This document shows positions 1 to 8,018 of a stretch of DNA of 64,000 nucleotides, piece by piece. Position 1 is the stretch's first letter. Every line of letters starts with the position of its first letter. This DNA is from Kitasatospora azatica KCTC 9699. Its GTDB lineage: Bacteria > Actinomycetota > Actinomycetes > Streptomycetales > Streptomycetaceae. The position numbers and the translations under genes were made by a program. The stretch covers positions 1,798,001-1,862,000 of the forward strand of contig NZ_JQMO01000003.1 of the NCBI RefSeq assembly GCF_000744785.1, given 5' to 3'. Below the pieces are notes generated by a model, which worked only from the letters and a program-made list of their open reading frames with translations, made no database searches and was not told the origin of the DNA.

Positions 1-20
1 CATTTGATAGATATCCGGGT

Positions 21-743
21 ATGCCTGTCTTCCCCGAGGAGCCGGAGATTCACGAGAGTATCCCGGGCCCCGGCGTTCCCTTCCCCCGCGAGTCGGACGC
101 ACACGCCCCCAGCACCCCTGCCGCCGGCAACGCGGCCCCTGCCAGTACCGCGGTCCAGGTGTCCGGCGCTGCCGGCGGGACGCCTGGCGCGACCGGCTCG
201 GTCCGAGCCGCTGCGGCGGCCGTTCCGGTGCCCGGCCCCCGCCCCGGTCCGCCGCGCCCGACCGCGCCGCGTCCTGGTCCGCCCCGGCCCGGAGCGCGGC
301 CCGGGCAGATCCCCAAGCCCGGACCGCGGCCGGCTCCGGCCGGCCCGGCCGTCCAACTGGTCCCGGCCCAGCCGGGGAACGCGTTGGAGCGGGCCGACGA
401 AGCGGTGGACCTGCTGTTGGAGGCGGGCCGCAATCCCGGCGACATCCTGGTGCTGACCGCTGACCAGCCGCACCCCTGGCAGCAGCACGAGCTGTCCTTC
501 GGCGAGGAGCGCTACTGGGCGCAGCTCGCCGAGGGCGCCGACGTGTTCTACGCCGACCTGGCCCTGACCCGTCCGGCCCGCCGCGACGTGGTGGTCCTGG
601 TGGTGGACGCGGCCGACGCGGGCAGTGCCGTGCTGGCGGCCGAGAAGGCTCGGACCCATGCGGTCTCGCTGCTCGTGGTGTGTGGCGCCACGGGCGGACT
701 GACCGGTGTGCCGACGCTCGAAGGGCAGCCGGTTCCGGCTTGA
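21..743 (+). CDS. Pro-rich hypothetical protein
   Basis: I do not recognise this protein with confidence. If the ATG at 21 is used it has 240 residues. The first 120 or so are an Ala/Pro/Gly-rich, probably disordered stretch with repeated PGPRPGPPRP-type runs. The folded part (about residues 122-230) alternates hydrophobic strands and helices (GDILVLT near 145, VVVLVV near 190). This faintly resembles the C-terminal region of UvrD-like helicases, but I see no Walker motif. The frame has no stop between base 3 and the ATG and no good ribosome site is visible, so the true start may lie left of the window. It converges with the next gene across a large hairpin. Coding is supported by strong G/C third-position bias; the function is unknown. 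Confidence 0.6.
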   Translation: MPVFPEEPEIHESIPGPGVPFPRESDAHAPSTPAAGNAAPASTAVQVSGAAGGTPGATGSVRAAAAAVPVPGPRPGPPRPTAPRPGPPRPGARPGQIPKPGPRPAPAGPAVQLVPAQPGNALERADEAVDLLLEAGRNPGDILVLTADQPHPWQQHELSFGEERYWAQLAEGADVFYADLALTRPARRDVVVLVVDAADAGSAVLAAEKARTHAVSLLVVCGATGGLTGVPTLEGQPVPA

Positions 744-774
744 ACGGCAGCCGCTGAACCGGTTGGTGTGTGTC

Positions 775-827
775 GTCGGCCGGGCCGGCCGAGCGCCTGA
801 ATGGGCGCGCCTGCCGGCCCGGCCGGC
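775..827. terminator. Bidirectional terminator-like cruciform
   Basis: A perfect 12-bp inverted repeat (778-789 with 813-824) extends outward by three more pairs, one of them G-T. The 23-nt loop contains a second GCGC/GCGC stem. It lies between two convergent genes, which is where a shared terminator is expected. There is no T-tract, as is usual in streptomycetes. Confidence 0.6.
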
Positions 828-884
828 TGCTGACATGCCGTCATGCCTCGTAGCGTCCGCCTGGCGACGCGGGCGGCTGCCGGG

Positions 885-1532
885 TCAGCGCGCTGCCTGG
901 CGGATCGGCTCAGGACTTGCCGCGGCAGCGGTCCACCCGCGGCTCGGGAGGGCCAAGTCCGGCACCGAGCGGACACTTGGCGTCGGCCGGGTCGGGAGCT
1001 CGGAGACGGTGCGCACTGGACGCTCGGACCAGGATCCCGCGTGCGGGGTACGGCCGGACCGCTCCTCGCCGAACACCCGCCAGCCGGCGGCTGTCAGCGC
1101 GATGAAGGCGCCGCAGCGCAGGCCGTGCAGTGAGGCCGCGTCGTGGAGCGCCCACATCCAGGCACCGTCCTGCTCCGTCCAGCCGGAGCTGCCGTCACGG
1201 CAGTGCAGCAGCACGGCGGTTCTCCGAGGAGTGGCGAGTCGCAAGTCGTGTGCGGTCACCCGGCGCAACTGGGTGAGAAGCGAGTTTCGATGCTGCCAGC
1301 CGTCGGTGACATGCGGTCGGGAGCTGACGGACGCCGAGGCGACCACCCGATGCTCGGTGTCGAGCACGGCGATCACGCCGGTGCCAGGCTGCGGCAGATG
1401 GCGCTGGTGCAGCTCGGTGACCAGCTCGCGCGGGTCGCGCAGCAGGGGCACCCCCGCGCTCGACCAGCTCTCCAGGTCGATGGACCGGCCCATGGCGGAG
1501 GCAAGCTGACCGCGGTCGATGCCGTGGAGCAT
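885..1532 (-). CDS. Conserved hypothetical protein
   Basis: A 215-residue protein of unknown function. I chose the ATG at 1532 because GGAGGA sits just upstream; the reading frame stays open to 1568 but that part lacks a ribosome site. Alternating strands and helices, with 'GTGVIAVLD' near residue 50 and 'RTAVLLHCRDG' near residue 103, suggest an alpha/beta fold. A Trp-rich segment follows (GWTEQDGAWMW). The last 50 residues are basic and probably disordered. No catalytic motif is recognisable. It lies 232 bp downstream of recQ on the same strand, with a candidate promoter of its own. Confidence 0.65.
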   Translation of the reverse strand: MLHGIDRGQLASAMGRSIDLESWSSAGVPLLRDPRELVTELHQRHLPQPGTGVIAVLDTEHRVVASASVSSRPHVTDGWQHRNSLLTQLRRVTAHDLRLATPRRTAVLLHCRDGSSGWTEQDGAWMWALHDAASLHGLRCGAFIALTAAGWRVFGEERSGRTPHAGSWSERPVRTVSELPTRPTPSVRSVPDLALPSRGWTAAAASPEPIRQAAR

Positions 1533-1618
1533 GGTCCTCCTTCCCCTGCCCGCACAACGTACGGGCACATGCGTACGCCGAAGTCAGGTCCTGAGGACCG
1601 GCGTCTGGGTACGCTGCA

Positions 1619-1647
1619 ATTCTCACGTCAGAAGGCTCGAGCGGCAA
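1619..1647 (-). promoter_or_regulatory. Candidate promoter for the 885-1532 gene
   Basis: On the minus strand TTGCCG (1647-1642) and GAGAAT (1624-1619) are separated by exactly 17 nt, about 87 nt before the start codon. This fits a HrdB-type promoter (TTGACN, TANNNT) only partially: the -35 matches at TTG and the -10 at A and T. It is offered because recQ ends in a hairpin just upstream. Confidence 0.3.
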
Positions 1648-1718
1648 CGATGAAATGACGAATGGCGCCCGAAAACCGTTGATCTGCCGGAATTATTCCC
1701 CAGATGGCGCAGACTTGG

Positions 1719-1737
1719 CCGGGTGTGTTGCACCCGG
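1719..1737 (-). terminator. Hairpin after recQ
   Basis: CCGGGTG - TGTTG - CACCCGG is a perfect 7-bp stem with a 5-nt loop, starting 28 nt beyond the recQ stop codon. It is a plausible recQ terminator, without a T-tract. Confidence 0.5.
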
Positions 1738-1764
1738 GTGGGTCACGCCCGGCGTCACACCGGC

Positions 1765-3975
1765 TCATGCCTGTACCGCCAGGACCAGGGGCAACACTGC
1801 TTCGGCGCCTGCCCTGCGGAGCAGCCGTGCGGCGACCGTGACAGTCCAGCCGCTGTCGACCAGATCGTCCACCAGGAGAACCGGTCCCGGGGCGGTGGCC
1901 AGCGAGTGCGTCAGATCGGCCGGGAGAACCAGCGCTCCGGCGAGCGATCTCAGCCGTTGAGCGCTGTTGCTCCGCGCACCGTAGGGCGGCTGGCCGTCCA
2001 TGTACTCGATCCGGCCGAGCAAGGGCAGCCGACCGATCTCCGCGATCCGGGCACCGAGCGTGCCGACGAGCTGCGGGCGCGAAGCCGAGGCCATGGTGAC
2101 CACACCGACCGGGCGGCTGGTCTCCGGCGTCACCCCTGCCCACCCGCCGGGACCGCGGGCCCAGTCGGCCAGCACTGTCACCAGCGCGTCCAGCACGTCC
2201 TGCGGGACCGGCTGGTCCGGCGCGCCCTCGGCGAGCATGGTCCGAAGCCGGCCACCCCAGCCGATGTCCGAGAGTCGCCCCAGCGCGCGGCCGGTCTGGG
2301 CCTGCTCGTCGGCCGGGATCTTGCCCTTCAGCGGGACTCCCAGTGCCTCCATGCCGGTCGGCCAGAGCCGCCGCGGTTCGAACGTCACCCCGGGGCGGCC
2401 GAGCGCCGCGCGGGCGGCGTCGAGCGTGCTTGCGGAGACCGCCTCGCCGTGTCGGGCGCCGGCGCAGACATCGCAGCGCCCGCACGGCGCCGCCTGCTCG
2501 TCGTCCAGCTGCCGACGGAGGAACTCCATTCGGCAGCCACTGCCGGAGGCGTATTCGCGCATGGCCTGCTGCTCGTCCGAGCGGGCCCGGGCAACCTTGG
2601 CGTAGCGCTCGCCGTCATAGGCCCAGGGCTCGCCGGTGGCCAGCCAACCACCGCGTACCCGGCGAACGGCGCCGTCCACGTCGAGGACCTTGAGCATCGT
2701 CTCCAACCGGGCTCGACGCAGGTCCACCCGGGTCTCCAGCGCGGCCGTGGAGAGCGGCCGACCCGCCTCGGCCAGCGCGTCGATCGTTCGGCGCACCTGC
2801 TCCTCCGGCGGGAAGCCGAGGGAGGCGAAGTAGCGCCAGATCGCTTCGTCCTCCCGGCCGGGGAGCAACAACACCTCGGCCCGGTCCACGCCACGGCCGG
2901 CTCGGCCGACTTGCTGGTAGTAGGCGATCGGTGAGCCCGGCGAGCCGAGGTGCACGACGAAGCCCAGATCGGGCTTGTCGAATCCCATGCCCAGAGCTGA
3001 GGTGGCCACCAGGGCCTTGACCCGGTTGGCGAGCAGGTCGGCCTCGGCGGTGCGACGCTCGGCATCCTCGGTCCGCCCCGAGTACGAGGCGACGGCGAAG
3101 CCCTGGCTGCGCAGGAAGTCGGTGACCTCCTCGGCGGCGGCCACCGTCAGCGTGTAGACGATGCCGGAGCCGGGCAGCTCGTTCAGATGGTCGGCGAGCC
3201 AGGCCAGGCGGTGGGCCGGGTCCGGCAGCGAGAGGACGGCCAGGCTCAGACTCTCCCGGTCGAGTGCGCCCCGCAGCACCAGCGCGCGACCATCGGCGCC
3301 AGTGGTGCCCAACTGCTCGGCGACATCCTCGGTGACTCGCGCGTTGGCGGTCGCGGTGGTGGCCAGCACCGGGACGCCGGGGGAGAGGTCCGCGAGCATG
3401 GTGCGCAGGCGACGGTAGTCCGGCCGGAAGTCGTGGCCCCAGTCGGAGATGCAGTGCGCCTCGTCGACCACGAGCAGACCGGTCGAGGCCGCAAGCTTGG
3501 GCAGCACTTGATCACGGAAGTCGGGATTGTTCAGCCGTTCGGGGCTGACCAGCAGGATGTCCACCTTCCCGACCGCGATCTCGGCCTGGATCTCGTCCCA
3601 TTCCTGCGGGTTGGCCGAGTTGATCGTGCGGGCGTGGATTCCGGCCCGGGCAGCGGAGTCCACCTGATTGCGCATCAGGGCCAGGAGCGGGGAGACGATC
3701 ACCGTCGGGCCCGCACCCGCCGACCTCAGCAGTGAGGTGGCGATGAAGTAGACGGCCGACTTGCCCCAGCCGGTGCGTTGGACGACGAGTGCCCGGCGAC
3801 GGTCGACCACCAGGGCTTCGACGGCCACCCACTGGTCCTCACGCAGCTGGGCGGTCGCTCCCGCGAGCTCCCGCAGGACGGCTTCGGCGCGCTCGCGGAC
3901 GGCCGCGCGGTCGACGGTAGTGGTGCCGAAGGCAGCGGTGGGATACGGGCCGGGGGTGGTGATCGGCTGGTCCAT
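1765..3975 (-). CDS. recQ: RecQ-family ATP-dependent DNA helicase with C-terminal PRTase-like domain
   Basis: A 736-residue superfamily 2 helicase predicted to unwind DNA 3' to 5' in repair and recombination. Visible motifs are TGWGKS (Walker A, residues 68-73), DEAH (171-174) followed by CISDWGHDFRPDYR, ATTATAN (motif III), and motifs V and VI in ALGMGFDKPD and YYQQVGRAGRG. A CGRCDVC cluster near residue 495 is the remnant of the RecQ zinc site. The protein is longer than E. coli RecQ (about 610). Its C-terminal 100 or so residues do not look like HRDC and end in VLLVDDLVDSGWT (699-711), a complete match to the phosphoribosyltransferase signature. The ATG at 3975 faces a divergent DUF4192 gene across a DnaA-box cluster. 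Helicase identity is sure; the activity of the tail is not. Confidence 0.93.
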   Translation of the reverse strand: MDQPITTPGPYPTAAFGTTTVDRAAVRERAEAVLRELAGATAQLREDQWVAVEALVVDRRRALVVQRTGWGKSAVYFIATSLLRSAGAGPTVIVSPLLALMRNQVDSAARAGIHARTINSANPQEWDEIQAEIAVGKVDILLVSPERLNNPDFRDQVLPKLAASTGLLVVDEAHCISDWGHDFRPDYRRLRTMLADLSPGVPVLATTATANARVTEDVAEQLGTTGADGRALVLRGALDRESLSLAVLSLPDPAHRLAWLADHLNELPGSGIVYTLTVAAAEEVTDFLRSQGFAVASYSGRTEDAERRTAEADLLANRVKALVATSALGMGFDKPDLGFVVHLGSPGSPIAYYQQVGRAGRGVDRAEVLLLPGREDEAIWRYFASLGFPPEEQVRRTIDALAEAGRPLSTAALETRVDLRRARLETMLKVLDVDGAVRRVRGGWLATGEPWAYDGERYAKVARARSDEQQAMREYASGSGCRMEFLRRQLDDEQAAPCGRCDVCAGARHGEAVSASTLDAARAALGRPGVTFEPRRLWPTGMEALGVPLKGKIPADEQAQTGRALGRLSDIGWGGRLRTMLAEGAPDQPVPQDVLDALVTVLADWARGPGGWAGVTPETSRPVGVVTMASASRPQLVGTLGARIAEIGRLPLLGRIEYMDGQPPYGARSNSAQRLRSLAGALVLPADLTHSLATAPGPVLLVDDLVDSGWTVTVAARLLRRAGAEAVLPLVLAVQA

Positions 3976-4026
3976 GGCCTCTATGTAACCCTGCTCGACC
4001 GACAGCGGGCGAACGAGCGTCGCAGG

Positions 4027-4084
4027 CTGTGGACAACTCGGCTACCGCGAGAACGTGTTGTCCACAGGTGCGGGGTTATCCACA
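4027..4084. promoter_or_regulatory. Cluster of three DnaA boxes
   Basis: Three 9-mers match the DnaA box: TGTGGACAA (4028-4036, minus orientation), TTGTCCACA (4058-4066) and TTATCCACA (4076-4084). The first two form a perfect 11-bp inverted repeat (4027-4037 with 4057-4067). TTGTCCACA is the preferred box in Streptomyces as I recall. They fill the 160-bp gap between divergent recQ and the DUF4192 gene, so they may control either promoter or titrate DnaA. Confidence 0.8.
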
Positions 4085-4135
4085 GCCTGAACGGAATTTC
4101 GCCGTGCTGATGGCGATCGATCCCATGCTTCCCCC

Positions 4136-5734
4136 ATGACTCGCAACGACCCCACCCCCATCGGCCGCCCCTCCGAGTACCAGCTCCTGCGGATGCGCGG
4201 CCCGGCGGACATGGCCGCCATGCTCCCCTACCTGCTGGGGTTCTACCCGGACGACAGCATCGTCGCCGTCGGTCTGCACGGCCCGATGCTCCAGCAGGGC
4301 GGCGCGATCCGGCTCGACATTCCCGACGACCCGCAGCACTGGCCACTCGTCGCTGCCGAGATCGCCCAAACGCTGGTCGAGCTCTCCGAACAGCGTGTCG
4401 GGCGTCCGGAGGCGGTGCTGCTCTACCTCTGCCGCGATCCGGAACCGGACGGCCCGCCGATCGTGTCGGCCCTGCGCCCGCTGGCCGACCGCCTGCTGCA
4501 GGCATTCCGCGAGGCCGATGTGCCGGTGAAGGAGTCGCTCTGCGTCTCCGCCGGCCGATGGTGGTCGTTCCTCTGCTCCGACCCGGCCTGCTGCACCCCG
4601 GAGGGGGTCCCGGTCTACACCGGGCGGGACACACGTGCCGTGGTGGCTGCCGCCACCTTCGCGGGGCTCGCTCCGCGCGGCAGCCGAAAGGCTATCGCCG
4701 CCGCTCTCACCCCGGTCGGCCCGCCGCGCAGCGATGCGCAGCGCCAGGCTCTGGAACGCCAGATGACCGGGCTGGTCAAGGAGCTCGCCGAGCCGGACGG
4801 CCCGCTGCGGGTGCTGGAGGCCACGACCGCCCTGATCGAGCAGGCGATGGTCGACTTCCGCTCCGGGGCGCCGCAGCTCGACGACGAGCGGGCAGCCCGG
4901 CTGATCATCGGCCTGCAGGACAGGGTCGGTCGCGACCGAGGCGCCGAGTACGCCGAGGCGGACGAGCTGGCCGGCGCCCAGCGGCTGTGGCGGTTCCTGA
5001 TCCGGCGGTGCGTCGCCCCGTACGAGGAGTACGCGAAGGCCCCGCTGACGCTGCTGGCGTGGACGGCCTGGCTGGCAGGGGACATCGCTACCAGCCGGGT
5101 GGCGCTCGGCAAAGCACTCTCCCTGGACCCCGACTACACGCTTGCCGAGCTGCTGTACCTCTCCTTGAACGGTGGCATGGCGCCGGACGGACTACTCGAG
5201 ATCATCCGGACCGAGCGTGCCCGACGCGCAGCCGCGGAGGCCGAGTGCGGCGCAGGTCAGCCCGATGATGACGGGGGCAAGTCCTCGGCCAGCCTGCCTG
5301 ACGACCCGCCATCGGCCGAACCCTTCACGGTCGAACCGCCGAAGCCGCCGGCTGCCCGCTCCAGAACCGCCTCGCCCGGCAACGGGTCGCGCACTCGAGG
5401 GGCGCGCGGGCGGCGTGCGCCGCAGGCTCCCGAGAGCGCTGCTCGGCCGGCGCCCGGCGCTCATGACAGCGCCGATCCGCCGCCCGCCCCGACGTGGCCG
5501 AACTCCGCTGCGAACAGGAACCTGATTCCGCCTCAGCGCCGTGGCGGCGGTTCGCAGCCGCCGCAGTCGCCGGTTGCTCGGGCCCCGCAGCCCGACGCAG
5601 GTACACCGACACCGCCGGACGGACGCACCGCGCCACCGAGCACGACCCCGGTCCCCGGCCGCTTCGCCCGGCTCACCCGCCGAGCCAATCGCCGGACTCC
5701 TCGGAACACCCACGACTCCACGATCGGAAGCTGA
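4136..5734 (+). CDS. DUF4192 domain-containing protein
   Basis: A 532-residue actinobacterial protein of unknown biochemical function. Residues 12-350 match my memory of the DUF4192 family: it opens with 'LLRMRGPADMAAMLPYLLGF-PDDSIVAVGL', and a helical second half contains 'PLTLLAWTAWLAGD'. Residues 365-532 are a Pro/Ala/Arg-rich tail that is probably disordered. No ribosome site precedes the ATG. Instead CATGCT ends six nucleotides before it, where a -10 element would sit for a leaderless transcript. It is divergent from recQ and shares its DnaA-box region, which could hint at a DNA-related role (inference). Confidence 0.85.
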   Translation: MTRNDPTPIGRPSEYQLLRMRGPADMAAMLPYLLGFYPDDSIVAVGLHGPMLQQGGAIRLDIPDDPQHWPLVAAEIAQTLVELSEQRVGRPEAVLLYLCRDPEPDGPPIVSALRPLADRLLQAFREADVPVKESLCVSAGRWWSFLCSDPACCTPEGVPVYTGRDTRAVVAAATFAGLAPRGSRKAIAAALTPVGPPRSDAQRQALERQMTGLVKELAEPDGPLRVLEATTALIEQAMVDFRSGAPQLDDERAARLIIGLQDRVGRDRGAEYAEADELAGAQRLWRFLIRRCVAPYEEYAKAPLTLLAWTAWLAGDIATSRVALGKALSLDPDYTLAELLYLSLNGGMAPDGLLEIIRTERARRAAAEAECGAGQPDDDGGKSSASLPDDPPSAEPFTVEPPKPPAARSRTASPGNGSRTRGARGRRAPQAPESAARPAPGAHDSADPPPAPTWPNSAANRNLIPPQRRGGGSQPPQSPVARAPQPDAGTPTPPDGRTAPPSTTPVPGRFARLTRRANRRTPRNTHDSTIGS

Positions 5735-6194
5735 CATGGAAATCCGTGCCCAACGTCTCCGGGTCGCGAATGCTCTGTGGCTGGCCCGGGCGCTGCGAAT
5801 CGCGCCCGGCCCGGCCCGGGCACCGCGAACTGCGCTCAACCCGGCCTCGCCCGCGCCGAGCCAGGGCGAGGTGCCTAGCGGGGCCGGGGTGTCGAGTGCG
5901 CATGGTGAGGTGCCGAGCGTGCCGCATCCCAGGCTGCGCGCCGGTGCTCGCCACAAGCCGCAGAAGCCGCCCGGCGGACGCCAGGCGAGCCCCGCTTCCC
6001 GGCCCCGGCCGGCGCAGCGCGCCTGCACCGACAGCGAGCGACCGCGCCGGCTGACGCCGGCTCCGGCGTTGCCCCGCATGCGCTGCCAGGCCTGGCAGCG
6101 CCGCCCGGCGCACGCGTCGCGGGGCTCGCGCGCCCTGCGCCGAGGTCGTCCGGTTCGGTACCGCGCCAACTCGCGGTGGTACCGCCGCCGGCCG
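5735..6194. other. 460-bp gap between convergent genes
   Basis: This is very GC-rich sequence in which almost all frames stay open. An ATG at 5736 has GGAAG before it, but its frame encodes only Arg/Pro/Ala-rich sequence with no recognisable domain. The near repeats GAGGTGCC-GAG(C) around 5868-5920 are the only pattern I see. I call no gene here. Confidence 0.5.
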
Positions 6195-7508
6195 CTACAG
6201 CTCGCCGCGAACCATGCGGATCAGCCGGTCCAGGACCTGGCCCCCACTGACCCGCAAACCGTCGTGCTCCCACTCGTTGGTCACCCAGGTGCGCAGGCCC
6301 CGCACCGCGTCCGCGGTCGCCAGCGAGTCGGCGGTGTCGACGTACATGTCGTCGTGGTAGACGGCCGCGGCCACCGGTACCTGGTTCGCCGCGAGTACCT
6401 GCGGCGCGTACAGATCGGGCCACTGCGTGCGGCTGGCCAACAGCTCCGCCGTCTCACGCAGCGGCCGCAGCGCGGGGTCGGTCTCGAACATCCACGGGTA
6501 GATCATCTCGCCGGTGAAACGCACCGGGCCGTCCCCCTTCAGCGCCAGCGCGGCGTCGAACTCAGGGAACTCGCTGCGGACCTGCTCCGCGGCCCAACCG
6601 GTCGGCCCGGCGTCCACCGACCGCTGGCCGTAGATGGACTCGTGCAGCACGGCGTAGAGCGGTCCGTCGGCGAAGGAGAGCTTCGCCTGGGCACCCGCGA
6701 GGAAGGTGTCGGAGAGCTCGAGCCCGGCACCGCCACGGACCCAGGCATCCTCCAGCAGGTAGTGCAGGGTGTCCGAGCCGCTCCCGGACCCGAGCAGCAG
6801 CCCGAGCGCCTGGAACGCCTCGACCGTCAGCAGCCCACCGCCCGGCAGCTGGGCGGGCCTCGCGGCCAAGTGCTCCACGACCTGCCGCACCGCCGCGACA
6901 TCCTGCGGGTAACGGGTGTAGTGCGCCGCGTTCTTGCGGGCCACCCGCGGGTACGCGGCCCGGTACACATCGGCCGCGCTGCTGCGCAGGCCGGCCAGTC
7001 CGCCCGTCACGAGTGCCTCGCGCAGCCCCTCGGGCGCCAGCGACAGGTAGGTGAGGGTGCAGAAGCCGCCGAAGCTCTGCCCGAGCAGGCTCCACTGCCC
7101 CTGCTCCCCGAGCAGCTGACGCCGGATCAGCTCAGCGTCGCGGACGATCGAGTCGGCCCGGAAGTGCGAGAGGTACTCGGCCTGCTCGGCCGCGCCGCCG
7201 CGCAGTGGAAGGGTCTGACGGGTCGCCGGAGTCGACCGCCCGGTGCCGCGCTGGTCGAGCAGGAGCACCCGGTAGTCGTCCAGCGCACGGTCCAGCCAGC
7301 TGTCCCGGCCCAACGGCCGTGCCGCACGTCCGCCCGGACCGCCCTGCAGGAAGAGCAGCCACGGCAGATCCGCCCGCTCCTTGCCGACCGCGACCACCTC
7401 ACGGGCGTAGACCTCGATCTGCTCACCCTGCGGAGCCGCGTGGTCGAGGGGCACCTGGAAGTGGCGATCGGTCAGGACGACGCCGGGCTGTCGGATCACG
7501 ACGGACAT
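6195..7508 (-). CDS. Alpha/beta hydrolase, proline-iminopeptidase type (S33)
   Basis: A 437-residue cytoplasmic hydrolase. The oxyanion HGGPG-type motif appears as LQGGPGG (residues 54-60), followed by LLLDQRGTGRS and the nucleophile elbow GQSFGG around residue 145. The C-terminal part carries a cap region and a second catalytic core with VYHDDMYVDT, where the Asp/His lie. Family members remove N-terminal proline or other residues from short peptides. The ATG at 7508 is preceded by AAGGAG; the longer open frame upstream is an artefact of GC bias. It is divergent from the debranching-type gene. Confidence 0.85.
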   Translation of the reverse strand: MSVVIRQPGVVLTDRHFQVPLDHAAPQGEQIEVYAREVVAVGKERADLPWLLFLQGGPGGRAARPLGRDSWLDRALDDYRVLLLDQRGTGRSTPATRQTLPLRGGAAEQAEYLSHFRADSIVRDAELIRRQLLGEQGQWSLLGQSFGGFCTLTYLSLAPEGLREALVTGGLAGLRSSAADVYRAAYPRVARKNAAHYTRYPQDVAAVRQVVEHLAARPAQLPGGGLLTVEAFQALGLLLGSGSGSDTLHYLLEDAWVRGGAGLELSDTFLAGAQAKLSFADGPLYAVLHESIYGQRSVDAGPTGWAAEQVRSEFPEFDAALALKGDGPVRFTGEMIYPWMFETDPALRPLRETAELLASRTQWPDLYAPQVLAANQVPVAAAVYHDDMYVDTADSLATADAVRGLRTWVTNEWEHDGLRVSGGQVLDRLIRMVRGEL

Positions 7509-8018
7509 GGGACTCCTTGGTCTGTGCTCGGCGCGGCGGGTGCCCGCGCTGTTCCAGCTGCGCCGAAGCCGGGCGAGTCGCCCGCGCTGGTCGCGGATCT
7601 CCGCCGGCGCCGACCTGGGCACTTCCCGGTGCGGGCGGTGCCACCTCGGCACCGTATCCTGGCGCCGAGTGAGCGGCACTGGCGCCGTCCACCCGAAGCG
7701 GCCCAAGGCCCGGCGCGGTGGCACCGGGCACCCTCGGTGGCCGCGCCTGCCCCAGTGGGTGCACCCGAGCCGGTCCATCGAGCGGCGGGGCGTGACCTGG
7801 GCCCCGTGCGTTGCGTTCACTCTGAGGGGCGCCACCGTGCTCGCCACCGATGGTGGCCCCGTCCTTGGGGGAAAGCCGCGCCGGGCGATCCGGACCTGGC
7901 CTACCGTGATCCCGGTACTCGACCGGGAGGCGCACGGCCGAGCCCGTGCGCGATAGAGACCATCCACGGCAACTGTGGCCCCCGGGCGCACACTGCCAAC
8001 CGACAGGAGGAGAGTCCG
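7509..8018. other. 510-bp divergent intergenic region
   Basis: It separates the S33 hydrolase from the debranching-type gene and must hold both promoters. The only -10-like element I could point to is TATCCT near 7657, without a good -35. Open frames run through it on both strands, but their products are Arg/Pro-rich and unlike any known domain. Confidence 0.4.

Noticed and set aside
4027..4084. Replication origin at the DnaA boxes
   Set aside because: There are only three boxes and no dnaA, dnaN or AT-rich unwinding element nearby.
5736..6194. Possible short gene starting at ATG 5736
   Set aside because: GGAAG precedes it, but the product is low-complexity and the frame has no stop before the next genes.
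5541..8018. Continuous open frame upstream of the debranching-type gene
   Set aside because: It overlaps the end of the DUF4192 gene and the S33 hydrolase on the other strand; GTG 8019 has AGGAGGAG.
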